DNA from: Vombatus ursinus
Taxonomy: Eukaryota > Chordata > Mammalia > Diprotodontia > Vombatidae
Assembly (NCBI RefSeq): GCF_900497805.2
Contig: NW_020954585.1
Location: 39,294,527-39,358,526 of the forward strand
Length of the DNA stretch: 64,000 bases
Direction of reading: 5' to 3'
Positions 10,410 to 21,434 of this stretch are shown in pieces. The notes under the pieces were generated by a model. It was not told the DNA's origin. It made no database searches and saw nothing but the letters and a program-made list of their open reading frames with translations. The translations under genes were made by a program, and so were the position numbers. Every line of letters starts with the position of its first letter. Position 1 is the first letter of the stretch.

Positions 10410-10700
10410 GAAGACTTAAGTTAACTTTGTAGACCTGAAAAGAATGTAAGATGCAGTAACAGGGTGAAATTAATAGAAGAGAAATTCAAGACGAATGTCA
10501 GGGAAATTTTTCTAATGGTGAGCTCAATTACTTTCGACTTAGCCTGCAGAATAATCTCCCATGGGATGGCCCATCATTTGAGTCACTTAAAACTGGACGA
10601 GACAAAGCATTTCAGACTATACTGCAGGGAAACGTTTTATTTGACAGAGAGATGGCTTTATTAACCTAATGATTATCTTCACTTTCTAATACCTGTGATT
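10410..10700 (+). mobile_element. Probable CR1/L3-like LINE 3' fragment
   Basis: The frame at 10464 (KLIEEKFKTNVREIFLMVSS) can be laid against the family block KLxxGKFRLDVRxxFLxxxA found more clearly at 59930-60020. Divergence is high, so this could be another CR1 subfamily or a chance fit. Confidence 0.45.
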
Positions 10701-10789
10701 CTGTACTTTTTTGGGATATTATTCTATTTTTCATGATAAGGTCAATTTTATGATAAGGTGTTCCTTCAACTATAGGTGCCAATAATAAT

Positions 10790-11010
10790 AATTTACCCTA
10801 TGATTTTATGGTCATAAAACATTTAGATGTATTATAGTTATAATTATAGCAACTAATATTTACATAACACTTTAAAATTTATAAAACACTGTGTATATAT
10901 TATTCCAAGTGATTCTTATAACAACCCTGTGAAAGAGGTACTACAGTTATTATTGCCTCCATATTACAGATGTTAAAATTGAGTTTTATGAGGGTAACTA
11001 ATCTGCCTGT
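10790..11010 (-). repeat. MIR/THER1-type SINE
   Basis: Antisense core: TTATAACAACCCTGTGAAAG, then GGTACTACAGTTATTATTGC, then ATTACAGATGTTAAAATTGAG. A further weak fragment may continue to about 11130. Confidence 0.7.
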
Positions 11011-11560
11011 GGTCATATGATATCTTATTTGATCCTCTGAACACACCTGCAAAATAAGTAGCCAAAATATCGCTATGCTGTATTTTACTGATGAGGAAAA
11101 ACATGTGGCACGGGTCTTCAGGAATAGTTTCAGAAGCACCAGAGCACAAAATAAGATGAGACTAGCAATGAATGGTAAGAGCAATAAATATGGTGTTACT
11201 TCAATATTTTAGAAGCAAGAGGAATGTCAAAGAAGGGGAGAATCTATTGCTTAGGATCAATGAGATAATAATAAATGTGGAAAGAAGGAAAAAATTATTC
11301 CTCTCTACCTTTCCTTTATGTGTCTCTGTCAAGGAGAATAGTCTTTAGACTGGAAAGGAGTAGACTCTGGACCTATTATTTCATTGATAGAGAAAACTTC
11401 CTGATAAGAAACTTCACTAATTCAGATCCACCTTCTCTACAACTTATAGTCTTAGAGAACTGCCTGGGAGTGACAGAATAAAAAATAAAAACATAAAGTT
11501 AATGGGAGTTGAAACCTAAAGAGGATGAGGAGATAATGAGAGTACTTGGCCCAATAAATG
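11011..11560. other. Unassigned, possibly eroded SINE pieces
   Basis: A short run (CATTGATAGAGAAAACTTCC, near 11380) recalls the tail of marsupial Mar1-like SINEs. No gene is visible; the 68-codon frame at 11275 has no recognisable motif. Confidence 0.35.
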
Positions 11561-11770
11561 GGTGAAAGTTTCAAAAAGGCAGATCTTGATTCTATGTAAG
11601 AACAATCTTTCTAGAGCTTTCCAAAAGTAGAGTTAGCTCCTTTAGTAAACAGTGAGTTCCCCATAATAACAAGTCATTAAGCAGAAGCTAGATGGGAATG
11701 CTGTGGTCCAGGTTCTGGCTCAGGTATCAATGAACTAGATGGTCTCTAATTTCTCTTGCAAAAACAAATT
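11561..11770 (+). mobile_element. CR1/L3-like LINE 3' end
   Basis: The order GATTCTATGTAAGAACAATC, CCAAAAGTAGAGTTAGCTCC, then AAGCAGAAGCTAGATGG and ACTAGATGGTCTCTAATTTC follows the 3' end of the CR1 copies at 4027 and 59370. Confidence 0.6.
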
Positions 11771-12479
11771 ACTGTTATTCTTCTGATTCCTAAATTTAAC
11801 TTTCCATTACATCATACTGCCATAAATCTAAGTAATGGAAAGATTAATTTATTCAACATATATTTACTGAGTGCTTAAAGATACAAACTAGCTGTGTTAG
11901 AATCTTATATAACTCCATCAAATACTTTACTTTTTAAAAAAAAATTGAACAATAACCTGTATTGCCAATGACTTACCTTGAGGTATCTGAATCTAACTTC
12001 TCGATAGCTTTGAATGTCTCTTTCTAATTCCAGTTTTTTCTCTTCTCATCTCTACTGTTTAAGTTGCTAGTTTTCTCTCAGGATCCCATTTTATATATTT
12101 GATTCATAGGTGATTTCAATTTTTGCTTATCTCAGTGAATCAGACTTTTTTTTATCCTTCCTTGCACCTTTGCTTCCTCTGCCTCACATGTATTGATCAA
12201 GTCTTGAGGCATACAGAAACTCCCTAGGAACCCCAGTTTCTGGTCATTAACCCATAACTCACTATACTTTGAATGGTCTCAAAGAGAACCAAATATCCAT
12301 ATCCTCTATCTTGAGAGAATATGAGTTGTGTCCAAGATTAATTATTAATGGAGATGATGATTGTGGTCCAATTACAGTCTCATATTCATATACATATGCA
12401 TATACACATATATAGGTGTGTGTATTTGTATTCTGAATATGTGTGTATGTTTACACACAAACATATATACTATAGCTAA
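11771..12479. other. Unassigned DNA with a TATG/CATA microsatellite
   Basis: 12385-12470 is an impure ATACATAT/TGTGTA tract. The rest shows no repeat or gene that I can name, apart from a short run TTTACTGAGTGCTTA typical of marsupial interspersed repeats near 11860. Confidence 0.45.
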
Positions 12480-12780
12480 GGAGCTAGCATCCCAACCAGA
12501 AAGAACTGACTTCAGGTCATTCATCAGACACATATTGGTGATGTAACCCTAAGCAAGCCACTTAGCCTTTCAGTGCCCAAAGCAAATTCATAAGCCTATA
12601 AATTCTAGAACAGTGGCTAATCTCCATTAGTAGATGGAGTTTCCTTATGCAGGGTTCCCTATATCAATATAATCACAGGACCAGTTTAAAAATATGTGCT
12701 AAGCACTAGGGTTACAAAGCAATAAAGAGTTCCTGTCATCAAAGAGCTTAAATTCTTAAGGTTTTTTTTTCTATGTCCAG
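12480..12780 (+). repeat. Mar1-like SINE tail, then a second repeat fragment
   Basis: The run ATTAGTAGATGGAGTTTCC, then CCCTATATCAATATAATCAC, is the 3' end of a marsupial tRNA-derived SINE (compare 15840 and 26300). From about 12690, GTGCTAAGCACTAGGGTTAC and TCAAAGAGCTTAAATTC belong to another common marsupial repeat also seen at 23335, 37190, 38490 and 52740. Confidence 0.6.
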
Positions 12781-13059
12781 AATTTCAGCCTTTAAGCTAT
12801 CAAGCTATCTGACTTGTTAGTGTCTCACATGTTTCAATACATCTGTGAATTACTTTACTCTTTGTCCATCTTCTTTGTTGTCGTGCTGTTATGTGAGTAC
12901 TTCCTGATTCCTCTTTCTACCATTGCTCATTTCATATTTCTGAAAACATATTCAAATCAATACAACCACTGCTACTCAAAAGGTATGGCAAACTATTATC
13001 CTAAGGCTCTATTCATCATCTTTGTATTTTTCAAAATTGCAATACCCAACCCTGGTCAT

Positions 13060-13190
13060 CATGGCTCTATCTTTTATCATCTCCCCTCTTTTAGGATATA
13101 TTCTCCTTCTGGGCAGGGAATCTCTGATTTTGGTATCTTCAGCATTCAATATAGTGCTTGGCACATGTTAACCCCTTAATTTTTTTTTTA
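13060..13190 (+). repeat. L2-like 3' end
   Basis: TTCTGGGCAGGGAATCTCTG, CAATATAGTGCTTGGCACA and TTAACCCCTTAA follow the L2 3' end pattern. The preceding 280 bp (12781-13060) is pyrimidine-rich and may be more L2, too eroded to be sure. Confidence 0.6.
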
Positions 13191-13199
13191 TTCACTTTG

Positions 13200-14840
13200 T
13201 CTATAAGGGAGACGGAACACATGGATAAATTAAAAAAATGTAAATAAAGTAACTCCAGAAAAGATAGAGCATTAAAAATTATGGGAATCAGTAAAGATTC
13301 CGTGTAAGAAATAATATCCAAACTGAGCCTTGATGGAAGCTGGGATTTCTAAGAGGCAGAAGTGAGACATGAGTACATTTGAGGTATGTGGTAGAGATAC
13401 AGGACAGAGAATATCAAGATCAGGAATAGTTACTAGGGAAATTTGGTTGGAATGTAGAGGCGGATAAAATGAGATAAAGCTGAAAAGGGGAGTGGGAGTC
13501 AGATGAGAGTTTTCCATGATGATATTTCTTTTGGTCAATAAGAAAAAAATGAACCACTGAAATTTTTAATCAAGGGAGTGACAAGATTAGATCTGTATCT
13601 TAGGCATATTATTTTGTTAACTATGTGAAGGATGAATGGAAGAAAGGAGAGACCGGAAGCAGGGAGATTTCTGGGAAGATCATTTTTAATAGTCCAGGTA
13701 AGACTCTGGTTAGTGAGCGTGTAAAGGTAAAGAAAGAATGCATGAAAGAGAAAATACAGAAATAAAATTAATAAGGCTTATCAATGGATTATATAAGAAG
13801 GGTGAAGGATAGGCAAGGGTCAAGGATCGACCCCACAATTGTAAGCATTGGTGAATATAATTATGGTGGTGCCCCCAACAGAAATAGAGAAGTCAGTAGA
13901 AAAAAATGAAATTGAGGGGATAATAACAAGGTCTTTTTTTCACACATTGAATTTTGTGTGGCTGATGGAGCATACAAATAGAGGTGACCAGCAGGTAATT
14001 AGAAATGAAGGACAGGCATTCAGAAAATGATTAGGTTTATGGATATGAATTTGAGAGACATCCATGGAAGTTGATAAGATCATCAAGACAAAAACTATAA
14101 AGAGAGAAAAGAAGGGGCTCAAGAAATCATTTAAATGTTCCAAAGTTTTGGATATAGAAAATGAATATTTATCCACCAAAAAAAAATGACTTATAATGAA
14201 AGAACAAGCAAGTAGGAAGAGAAGCAAGAAAGTGTCCCAGAAGATAAGGTAGAAGAGAGTTTAGAAGATGAGAAAGCATGTTGTAATATCAAAAGCTGCA
14301 GAAGGATCATCAGCCTTTGCTTCTATAAGTAGAAAGATGGCTGCTGGAATTATAGTTAAGTACAAAGCTCAAAAGACCAACTGCAGGAGTCTGAAAAATA
14401 CATAGAAGGTGAGGCAATTTATCCAGAGAATAAATTTTGGGGGTTTGATTATTAAAGGGAGATGAGATACAGGGCAATACCTTGAGTGGGTGGCAAGATC
14501 AAGTGAATATTTTTAATGATGAGGAAAAAATTTGGGCACGTTTGGATGCAGCAGGGAAGGAGATTGTGGATAATGAGATTGGAGGAGAAAAAGAAGAATG
14601 ATGAAGAGGGCAAGCTCCCAAAAGATGCTAGAAGGGATGGCATCCAAGGCAAAAAAATAGAGGAGCTGCCATTGGCAAGAAGACTCACCTCTTGCTTGAC
14701 ACCAGTAGTGAAGAAGATAATGAGGGAAGATGTAGAGCAGTTTTGAGACACAGAGTAGGAGAGAAGAGCAAGTGCATGGCAAATGAACACTGTTTTATCA
14801 GCAAATTAGGAAGCAAAGCCCTCTGTTGAGACTGGTTTCT
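13200..14840 (+). repeat. Long purine-rich ancient interspersed repeat, family not named
   Basis: A chain of phrases recurs in the same order at 37380-38240: a GAAGAAGGTGTCATC-like opening, a GGGAGTGACAAGATTAGATC block near 13575 (compare 37760), and AATAGTCCAGG near 13690 (compare 38185). I recall the same phrases from eutherian genomes, so the repeat may predate the marsupial-placental split. The several open frames inside it, on either strand, show no protein motif. Confidence 0.5.
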
Positions 14841-15699
14841 ATTGGGGCTTCATCCATTTCTGAAAAGACCTGTTGATTTTCCAAAGAGAAATTAATCCCA
14901 CATGGCTTTGTCACTGCCCACATAGTTAATTTCTTTAGATGAATTTTATTGTACAAAAACTTAGAAATATATGCATGTTCAAAAGCATCAATTCCTGATA
15001 TTCTTCTCTACCTGTAAGGTTTTCTTTGCTTATTCTTTCAGAAATTGATTATGTAAGCCAGCACAATCTCATATGTCTTTTCCATCATAAAGTTCTATAA
15101 ACAAGAGACTTCCCACAACACCAAGACAATAATAAACATTGATGGTACTGTGCTGTAATCTACCCTTTAGGGTATTCCCTTGATTGATACGCACACTCCC
15201 CACTTTATCAAGTTCACAGCAGATTGGGTCAATAAGAAGTAAGAGACCTTGGCTCATAACACATAGCTGAAATGAGTTTTTTAAATTGTTCTGTCATCTC
15301 TTCATGGACTTTGAACCAAATACCAACTTTGTATCCTGGCTTGGGGACCCTCTAAAGTTCATTAGTAGTAGAGTAAAAGTCCCTCATAACACTGCATCAT
15401 AGGACAAGGATAATTTCTACTTTACAGGCATTTTGTGTTCTCATGAAAGTTTCACCATGCACAACACATTGTACACAGGGGAAATAATTCAATCCTCTAT
15501 ATAACCAATCTAAAGAATAACCAGACATTTTATAATTGGTAATATATTAACTTTAGTAGTGAAACTTCAGCAATATTGTATATTGGGAAGATTAAGTTAT
15601 CTCATGATAAATAGTAAGAGGACCAACAGTGCCCATCCCTGGCCTTTGTTCTATGTTTTCTCACTTGATATTATTTTAAAAAGCAAAGGGAAACAAAAA
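14841..15699. other. Unassigned intergenic DNA
   Basis: No repeat or gene recognised. Base composition is ordinary AT-rich. Confidence 0.5.
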
Positions 15700-15895
15700 T
15701 AAGTAGTCATGTATAATGCACATTGCCCTTGGAGCTGGGAAAACCTGGGTTCAAGCTCTGCCTTTGAAACACACTGTCTGTGAGCCATGCCCTTAAATAA
15801 TTTTCTGTAAGTTGCAGGAAAAGTATTGATGTGTGTATGTAGAAGTTCCTCACCAGGATCTCCTTACAACAATGAAATCATAAGACTAATTTAAA
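15700..15895 (+). repeat. Mar1-like tRNA-derived SINE
   Basis: Head with GGGTTCAAGCTCTGCC (B-box-like), then TGTCTGTGAGCCATGCCC, a middle TTGCAGGAAAAGTATTGATG, and a tail GAAGTTCCTCACCAGGATC ending AATGAAATCATAAGACTA, as in opossum-type SINEs. Several internal deletions. Confidence 0.65.
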
Positions 15896-16280
15896 AATTA
15901 AGATGTATAATAAAATTCTATATGTTTGAAAAATGATTGGGAGGTCTCCATTTCCAGGTTTCTGTGAGAAGTTCAATTGCTTAATTATTTTCTTAAATAT
16001 ATTATATTGAAGTAGAGAGTTAAGTGTACATGTCAAAAAATAAGGAGAAAACCTTCTATGATTATAAAAATAGATGCTTCTTTGAAGTAAAAATTTCCAA
16101 CTTCAGGTCTCTCAACTCCAATCTTCAATCATGACTGGAATTTTCCAGTTATCCAGATACCATGAAAGATTTATTCAGCTCTAATATTTGTACTAAAGGC
16201 CCTCAATCTGCTGTTAGTCTGTACTACAGCCATTAAAACCCAAATAGATAACCAGATTTGGGCAGTCAGTACAAGACAAC
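15896..16280. other. Unassigned AT-rich DNA
   Basis: No feature recognised. Confidence 0.5.
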
Positions 16281-16325
16281 ATTAAGTTAAATTAAGTTAA
16301 GTTAAGTTAAGTCAAGTTATGTTAA
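16281..16325. repeat. (TTAAG)n pentanucleotide repeat
   Basis: About eight to nine TTAAG-like units, four of them perfect in a row, the last ones changed to TCAAG. The next 515 bp (16326-16840) hold nothing I recognise. Confidence 0.85.
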
Positions 16326-16840
16326 CCAACCATTACCATGGTTAGTGCATTGCTGCTATAATGATCAGCCTATAAAAGAAGCAGAGAAAGCAAAAACAAG
16401 TCACATAGGAAAGAGAACTCCATCAGTTTTTCTTTAACTTTCTCACTTTCCTAAGGCACATGTAGGCCTCATCATACTCAGTCCCTTCCTATACCTCCCA
16501 GCCTGTTCCAAAAATGACATTATCTGTAGAATCTTCCCACAAGCATAGAAGAAACCATCCTAGACATAATTATATGTTGAAGTTATATTGAAGGAGAGAT
16601 GTTTATCTTTTCTTTAGGGGAAAGGAGTCTAGTCCCTAGCCCACTCTACTATCTTTCCTTCTACCAATTCTGTCAAAATAATATCTTGTTTTTTGGTGAC
16701 AACAATACCTTGTCCAAGTAATGTGTTTGTTTGTTTTTTAACCTGAACTGGATTTTGTCCACATTTATTGCCTGATTCCAAGCCTCTCCATCCAGGTTAA
16801 GTGCATGACTACCATTAGATTATAACATTGTTGGTGGTGT

Positions 16841-16986
16841 CATCTTACTCCTCCTACTCCTCCTCTACTCCTCCTCTTCCTCTTCTTCTTCTTCTTCTTC
16901 TTCTTCTCCTCCACCTCCTCCTCTTCTTTCTTCTTTTTCTTTTTCTCCTCCTCATTCTCACCCTCTTCTTCCTCCTTCTCTTTCTA
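16841..16986. repeat. Polypyrimidine tract (CTC/TTC)n
   Basis: Almost unbroken C/T over about 145 bp, with a core (TTC)7-8 near 16880 and CTC/CTT units around it. Mirror-like segments could allow triplex (H-DNA) formation; that is inference. Confidence 0.9.
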
Positions 16987-17019
16987 AATTGAGAGACATT
17001 CACTTCTGGAAACTTGTAA

Positions 17020-17170
17020 AAAGAAATATCACAGAATTACAGATTTTTAGTTTTAAAAAACTCAGCATCCAAGTAGTTCAACTTATATTCAAAAGGAATT
17101 CCCATCACAACATGCCTAACAAGTGGTGATCCAGCCCCTTTGCCTGAAGACTATTCAATTTCTCTTTTCT
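17020..17170 (-). mobile_element. CR1/L3-like LINE 3' end, antisense
   Basis: TCACAGAATTACAGATTTT, then GGAATTCCCATCACAACATG, then CAAGTGGTGATCCAGCC is the antisense of the CR1 3' end present in sense at 59930-60160. Confidence 0.65.
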
Positions 17171-17339
17171 ATCTACTTTAATGCCCTTTAGTTTTATCAT
17201 TGTTATAGTATTATATTTATCAATTATTTACACTGGACAATAATTTCTTTTATTATCTCTTCTTGACAAAGAATTTATCATTTTGTCTCACTTTACTTTG
17301 GTTGCATTCATTTATATATTCATCAAGCATTTGAGTGAA

Positions 17340-17964
17340 AACTGTTTTTGATATATTTTTATTTACTTTGTTAAATATTTCCTAATTCCATTAAAAAATT
17401 AACATTCATTTATTTAAATTTTGAATTTCAAATTATTTCCCTCCATTCCTTTGTCAAAAACTTTTTTTCTGCATCTATTGATATAATCATATGATTTTTG
17501 TTGTTTTTGTTACTGATATGATCAATTATACTCATTATTGTTGTATGTGGAACAAGCCCCATATTCTTTGTATAAATTCCTCCTGGTCATAGCGTATGAT
17601 CTCTGTGATATATTGCTGTAGTGTCCTTTCTAATATTTAATTGAGTTTTTTTGCTTCAATATTCATTAGAAAAAAATAGTCAATAGTTTTATTTCTCTAT
17701 TTTTGCTGTTCATATTTTAACCATCAAAGCCATATTTGTGCCATAAAAAGAATTGGGTATGACCCCTCCCTTATTTTCTCAAAAAGTTCATATAGTATTG
17801 GGAATAATTGTTCCTTAAATATATGGCAGAATTCACTTAAAAACCTATCTGATCCTGAGAATTTTTTCTTAGGGAACTCATTTATGATTTGTTCAATTCT
17901 ATTTTTCTAACAGAAGGTTATTTTAGTATTCTATTTCCTCTTTTATTAATCTGGATATTTGAAT
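17340..17964 (-). mobile_element. L1 ORF2 reverse-transcriptase fragment
   Basis: Read on the minus strand the sequence follows the L1 RT region: TGATCAATTATACTC... near 17520 is the antisense of the family text around the RT core, and AATATTCATTAG near 17655 that of a conserved block. Many stops. It ends against an ORF1 fragment near 17964 with no endonuclease region between. Confidence 0.6.
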
Positions 17965-20074
17965 GGTTTTATTTTGTCTGCTTAGAATATTTTCTCTTTG
18001 ACTTTGGAATGATGGAATTTGACTATAATTTTCCTGGGAATTTTTATTTTGGGATCTTTTTTCAAGTGGCTATCAGTGTATTCTTTCAATTTCTATTTTA
18101 CCCTCTGGTTATAGGCAATTTTCCTTTACAATTTCTTGAAATATGATGTCTGTTAATACAAATAAAGTCAGATTTAAATAATTGGAGAAATATTAATTGT
18201 TCATGGGCAGGCAGAAAACAAAAATGACAATTTTATCTAATCTATTTATTCAATACCTTCCCAATTAAATCACCAAAAAATTATTTTACTGAGCTAAAAA
18301 GAACAATAACAAAATTTGTGTGGAAGAAGAAAAGGTCAAGTACATCAAAGGAATTAATGAAAAAAAAAGAATGAAAAAAAGTAATGAAAAAAAAAGGAAA
18401 GAGGTTTAGCAGTACCAGACCAAACTATATTACAAAGCAGTAATCATCAAAACCATCTGGTACTGGCTAAGAAATAGAAAGATACATTAGTGGAAGAGAG
18501 TAGACAAAATACAGAGTAGTAAATTATTATAGTAATCTGATTGACAAATATAAAGATTTAAGCTTTTGGGATGAGAATTCATTTTTTGGTAAAAACTGTT
18601 AGGAAAACTGGAAAGCAGTCTGGCAGAAATTGGGCATAGATCAATATCTTACACCATTTACCAAGATAAGGTCAAAATGGATACATGGAGATATCATCAG
18701 AAAATTAGAACAGGGAAAATATTATCTATCAGATTTATGGATATGGGGACAATTTATGAACAAACAAGATACAGCAAACATTTAGAGGTATGAACATGAA
18801 TAATTTTGATTACATTAAGTTAGAAAGGGTTTGTACAAATAAAGCCAACATAGCCAAGATTGGAAGGAAAACAGAAAATTGGGAGAAAAATTTTGTAAAC
18901 AATTTCTCAGATAAAGCTCTCATATCTCAAATATGTAAAGGATTTTGTCAAACTTATAAGAATATGAGTCATTCCTCAACTGACAAATGGTTGAAGGATA
19001 TGAACAGGCAGTTTTTTTTGACAAAAATAAAAATTATATATAGTCTTATGAAAAACATGTTCTAAATTACTATTCATCAGAGAACTGTAATTTAAAATAA
19101 CTTTGAGATATCATTTTTAAACCTATCAGAGTGGCTAAAATGATAAAAGGGGAAAATAGCAAATATTGGAGGGGATATGGAAAAATTAGGATATTATTTC
19201 ACTGTTGGTGGAACTGTGAACTGATCTGACCATTTAGGAGAACAATCTGGAATTGTGCCCCAAAAGGTTATAAAACCATGTATACTTTTTGACCCAGCAA
19301 TGCCACTATTACATCAATTTCCCAAAGGATTAAGGAAAAAAGAAAACAACTTAAATGTTCTAAAATATTTATAGCAGCTCTCTTTGTGGTGACAAAGAAA
19401 TGGAAATCGTGGAAATGTCCATCAAGACAGTCAGCAAGACTGAACAAGTTATGGCATATGATTGTGTTGAAATACTATTGTGCTATAAAAATTATTACCT
19501 AGTTGATGTTAGAAAAACATGGAAAGACTTGCCGGAAATAACAAAGAGTAAAAGGAGCAGAAACAAGAGAATGTTGTACACAGTAACAGCAATATTGTTG
19601 TAAAAACAACTTTGAATGAGTAAGTCATTTTGAGTATTATACTCAAACTAACTACAAAGGACCTATGAAGGAAGATGCTGTCCACATCCAGAATAAGAAC
19701 TGATACATAGATATATAGTATGATTTAACATATGTTTGTGTGTCTATTGGTAGCCTTCCCTAGGGTAGAGTGGGGAGGGAGGGAGAGAAAAAAAAAGTGC
19801 ACAGCAGAGAACAAAAGAAAATTTAGAAGAACAGAAAAGCAGGGAAACTTGAAAAATGATATGTAGTATTTATTACATTGTTTTGTTTTGTTTTGTTTTT
19901 CAAAAAACTAAACAATGGGAAATGGAAATTCATGGTTTTATATTGAATCATCTTCTTATGCTGTACTGTTTACATGAAAATGTTCTTTTTGGGGGTTTTT
20001 TTTGTATTTAAGTTCAAAATGAATAAAACTTTTTAAAAAAGAAATAAGATGTCTAGTCTCTTTCTTTTTTTCCA
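17965..20074 (-). mobile_element. L1/HAL1 ORF1 C-terminal fragment, split by a later L1
   Basis: 17965-18151 matches, in antisense, the ORF1 C-terminal half of the element at 1079-2230 (compare 1400-1610). The match resumes at 20055-20074 after an inserted L1 (18152-20040). Its 5' truncation point lies against the KRAB fragment at about 20072. Confidence 0.65.
18152..20040 (+). mobile_element. L1, 5'-truncated: ORF2 C-terminus and 3' UTR
   Basis: Starts inside ORF2 after the RT core and runs through the C-terminal region (SFDYIKL-like text near 18810, FCQTYKNMSHSSTDKW near 18950, CCTTTGAC-type block near 19290) to a 3' UTR and A-rich end (20028-20040). It is flanked by a 14-bp duplication, GAAATATGATGTCT (18138-18151) and GAAATAAGATGTCT (20041-20054), one mismatch. 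Numerous stops and frameshifts. The host's insertion site was an older antisense ORF1. Confidence 0.85.
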
Positions 20075-20227
20075 CCTGGTCATATCTGGCTTGAAAAATT
20101 GCAAAACTGCAAGGCTAACCAAGTTGTTGTAGTTATACAGCAACACATTTTTATACACCTCTTTCTGAGAAGGTGCCAAGTGTCTCCACTTCTTATTGAA
20201 GTATACAGTCACATCCTGGAGTGTCAC
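20072..20227 (-). pseudogene. KRAB A+B domain fragment, intronless
   Basis: The minus-strand translation VTLQDVTVYFNKKW, then HLAPSQKEVYKNVLL, then NYNNLVSL is a KRAB A box (family VTFxDVAVxFTxEEWxxLDPxQKxLYRDVMLENYRNLVSL). One residue is missing at the EEW site and MLE is changed to LLY. FKPDMTR follows directly, as in the start of a B box (SKPDVIS). In KRAB zinc-finger genes A and B boxes sit in separate exons, so the direct join points to a processed copy. KRAB recruits TRIM28 for repression; no zinc fingers remain here. The right flank is SINE, the left flank L1 ORF1, so only about 156 bp survive. Confidence 0.75.
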
Positions 20228-20244
20228 ATCAGTGACCCATGGTC

Positions 20245-20330
20245 TCTCAAACAATATATGTAATAAGTGGATTTGAACCAAGGTCTTCATGATTCTTAGT
20301 GCAGGCGTCCATTCAATATGCCATGATGTT
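20245..20330 (-). repeat. MIR/tRNA-SINE head fragment
   Basis: GGATTTGAACCAAGGTCTTC to CCATTCAATATGCCA is the antisense of a SINE tRNA-like head. It supplies the first 15 or so codons of the chance frame that covers the KRAB fragment. Confidence 0.55.
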
Positions 20331-20479
20331 TCAAGTAATTCATGATAATTTAGCTTCCTTTGATAGGCACTGTACTACAAATATTCTTTTTTTTTTTTTT
20401 GCTGACCCTTGCTTCCAGCAACATAGGCCATTTTATCTTCTTTTGTGCTCCCTCCTATGGGGAAAGTGCAGAGTCATAC

Positions 20480-20610
20480 TCAAGAAAAAGAGGGTAGAAT
20501 TCAAGTTCTTTGAGGGCAGAAACGGTCTTCATGGCATCCTATGCCACATCAGTGCTTAGCATAGTGCCCTGCACCCAGGAGATGCTAAATAAATGCTCCC
20601 TTAACTTCAG
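20480..20610 (+). repeat. L2-like 3' end
   Basis: GTTCTTTGAGGGCAGAAACG, then CAGTGCTTAGCATAGTGCCC, then TGCTAAATAAATGCTCCC: the classic L2 3' end. Confidence 0.75.
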
Positions 20611-20807
20611 GAAGAGAAAGAGGTGAGGAGGATATGGTGGTTTTTATGCAAATTTCAAATCATGGACTGCCCATAATGTCAAATATGTGAAAGTAAACTA
20701 ACTTGACAATATTTGTATGACCCTTCCTGCAATGCACATACATGGAATTATGAGTTTTATTTTTTTCTCTCATCTACCACATTGCTTTCCATTAGTATAC
20801 TCTTTTA

Positions 20808-20952
20808 AAAAAACATTTTTATTTAAAGTTTTAGAGTTCCAAATTCTATTCCTCCCTACATCCCTCCCCTCCTCCCACCTTGCCAAGATGGTAAGCAATC
20901 AGATAAAAGTTATACATGTGCAACTATATAAAACATTTCCATATTAGTTGTT
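20808..20952 (-). mobile_element. 3' end fragment of the HAL1-like family
   Basis: The segment repeats, in the same orientation, the 3' UTR seen at 400-530 (GAGTTCCAAATTCT..., then AAAAGTTATACATGTGCAA). It is a short 5'-truncated copy. Confidence 0.7.
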
Positions 20953-20964
20953 CCATGATTCATA

Positions 20965-21055
20965 GACACATAAAGATCAAATGAGATAGTGTATGTAAAA
21001 TATTTTGCAAAACTTAAAGCACTATATAAATCTTAGTGATTATAAGCAAATATAT
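20965..21055 (+). repeat. MIR-type SINE 3' end
   Basis: AGATCAAATGAGATAGTG to TTAAAGCACTATATAAATC is the 3' third of a MIR/THER1-like SINE. The following 370 bp to 21430 are unassigned. Confidence 0.6.
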
Positions 21056-21434
21056 ATGATAATAGAATGAACCAAAATCTAAGGAAATCTGTAGTTGCAA
21101 TGATGATTCTTGAAATAATGAGATTAAAATCAGCAAGCATTAAGATGGATAAATCTTGAATTCATACAATCTATTTTTGCTTTGTAGAGACTATCTATAT
21201 TGATGCATCTAATTACCTAGCAATTTTTTTTACAAGGTAAAAATTAACTAGCTTAAAAAAAGAATTAAAAAATTAATAATAGACAGAGATTTCAGTACCC
21301 CACAAATGTAATACAATTCAAACTAAATGATAAAGCATATATATCCTTGAATAGAAGGCAGAAGATCTTCCACACAATGGATAATGAAGAAAATTAAATG
21401 AGAAAAGCAGGGAATGTATTCTTTCTAAATTTTG

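Noticed and set aside
12814-13179. 121-codon hydrophobic open frame, the longest on the plus strand
   Set aside because: It overlaps an L2-like 3' end, has no recognisable domain, and phenylalanine/tyrosine-rich frames are expected in T-rich DNA.
14452-14790. Overlapping frames of 76-112 codons on both strands
   Set aside because: All lie in the purine-rich ancient repeat; frames on both strands are a sign of biased composition, not of a gene.
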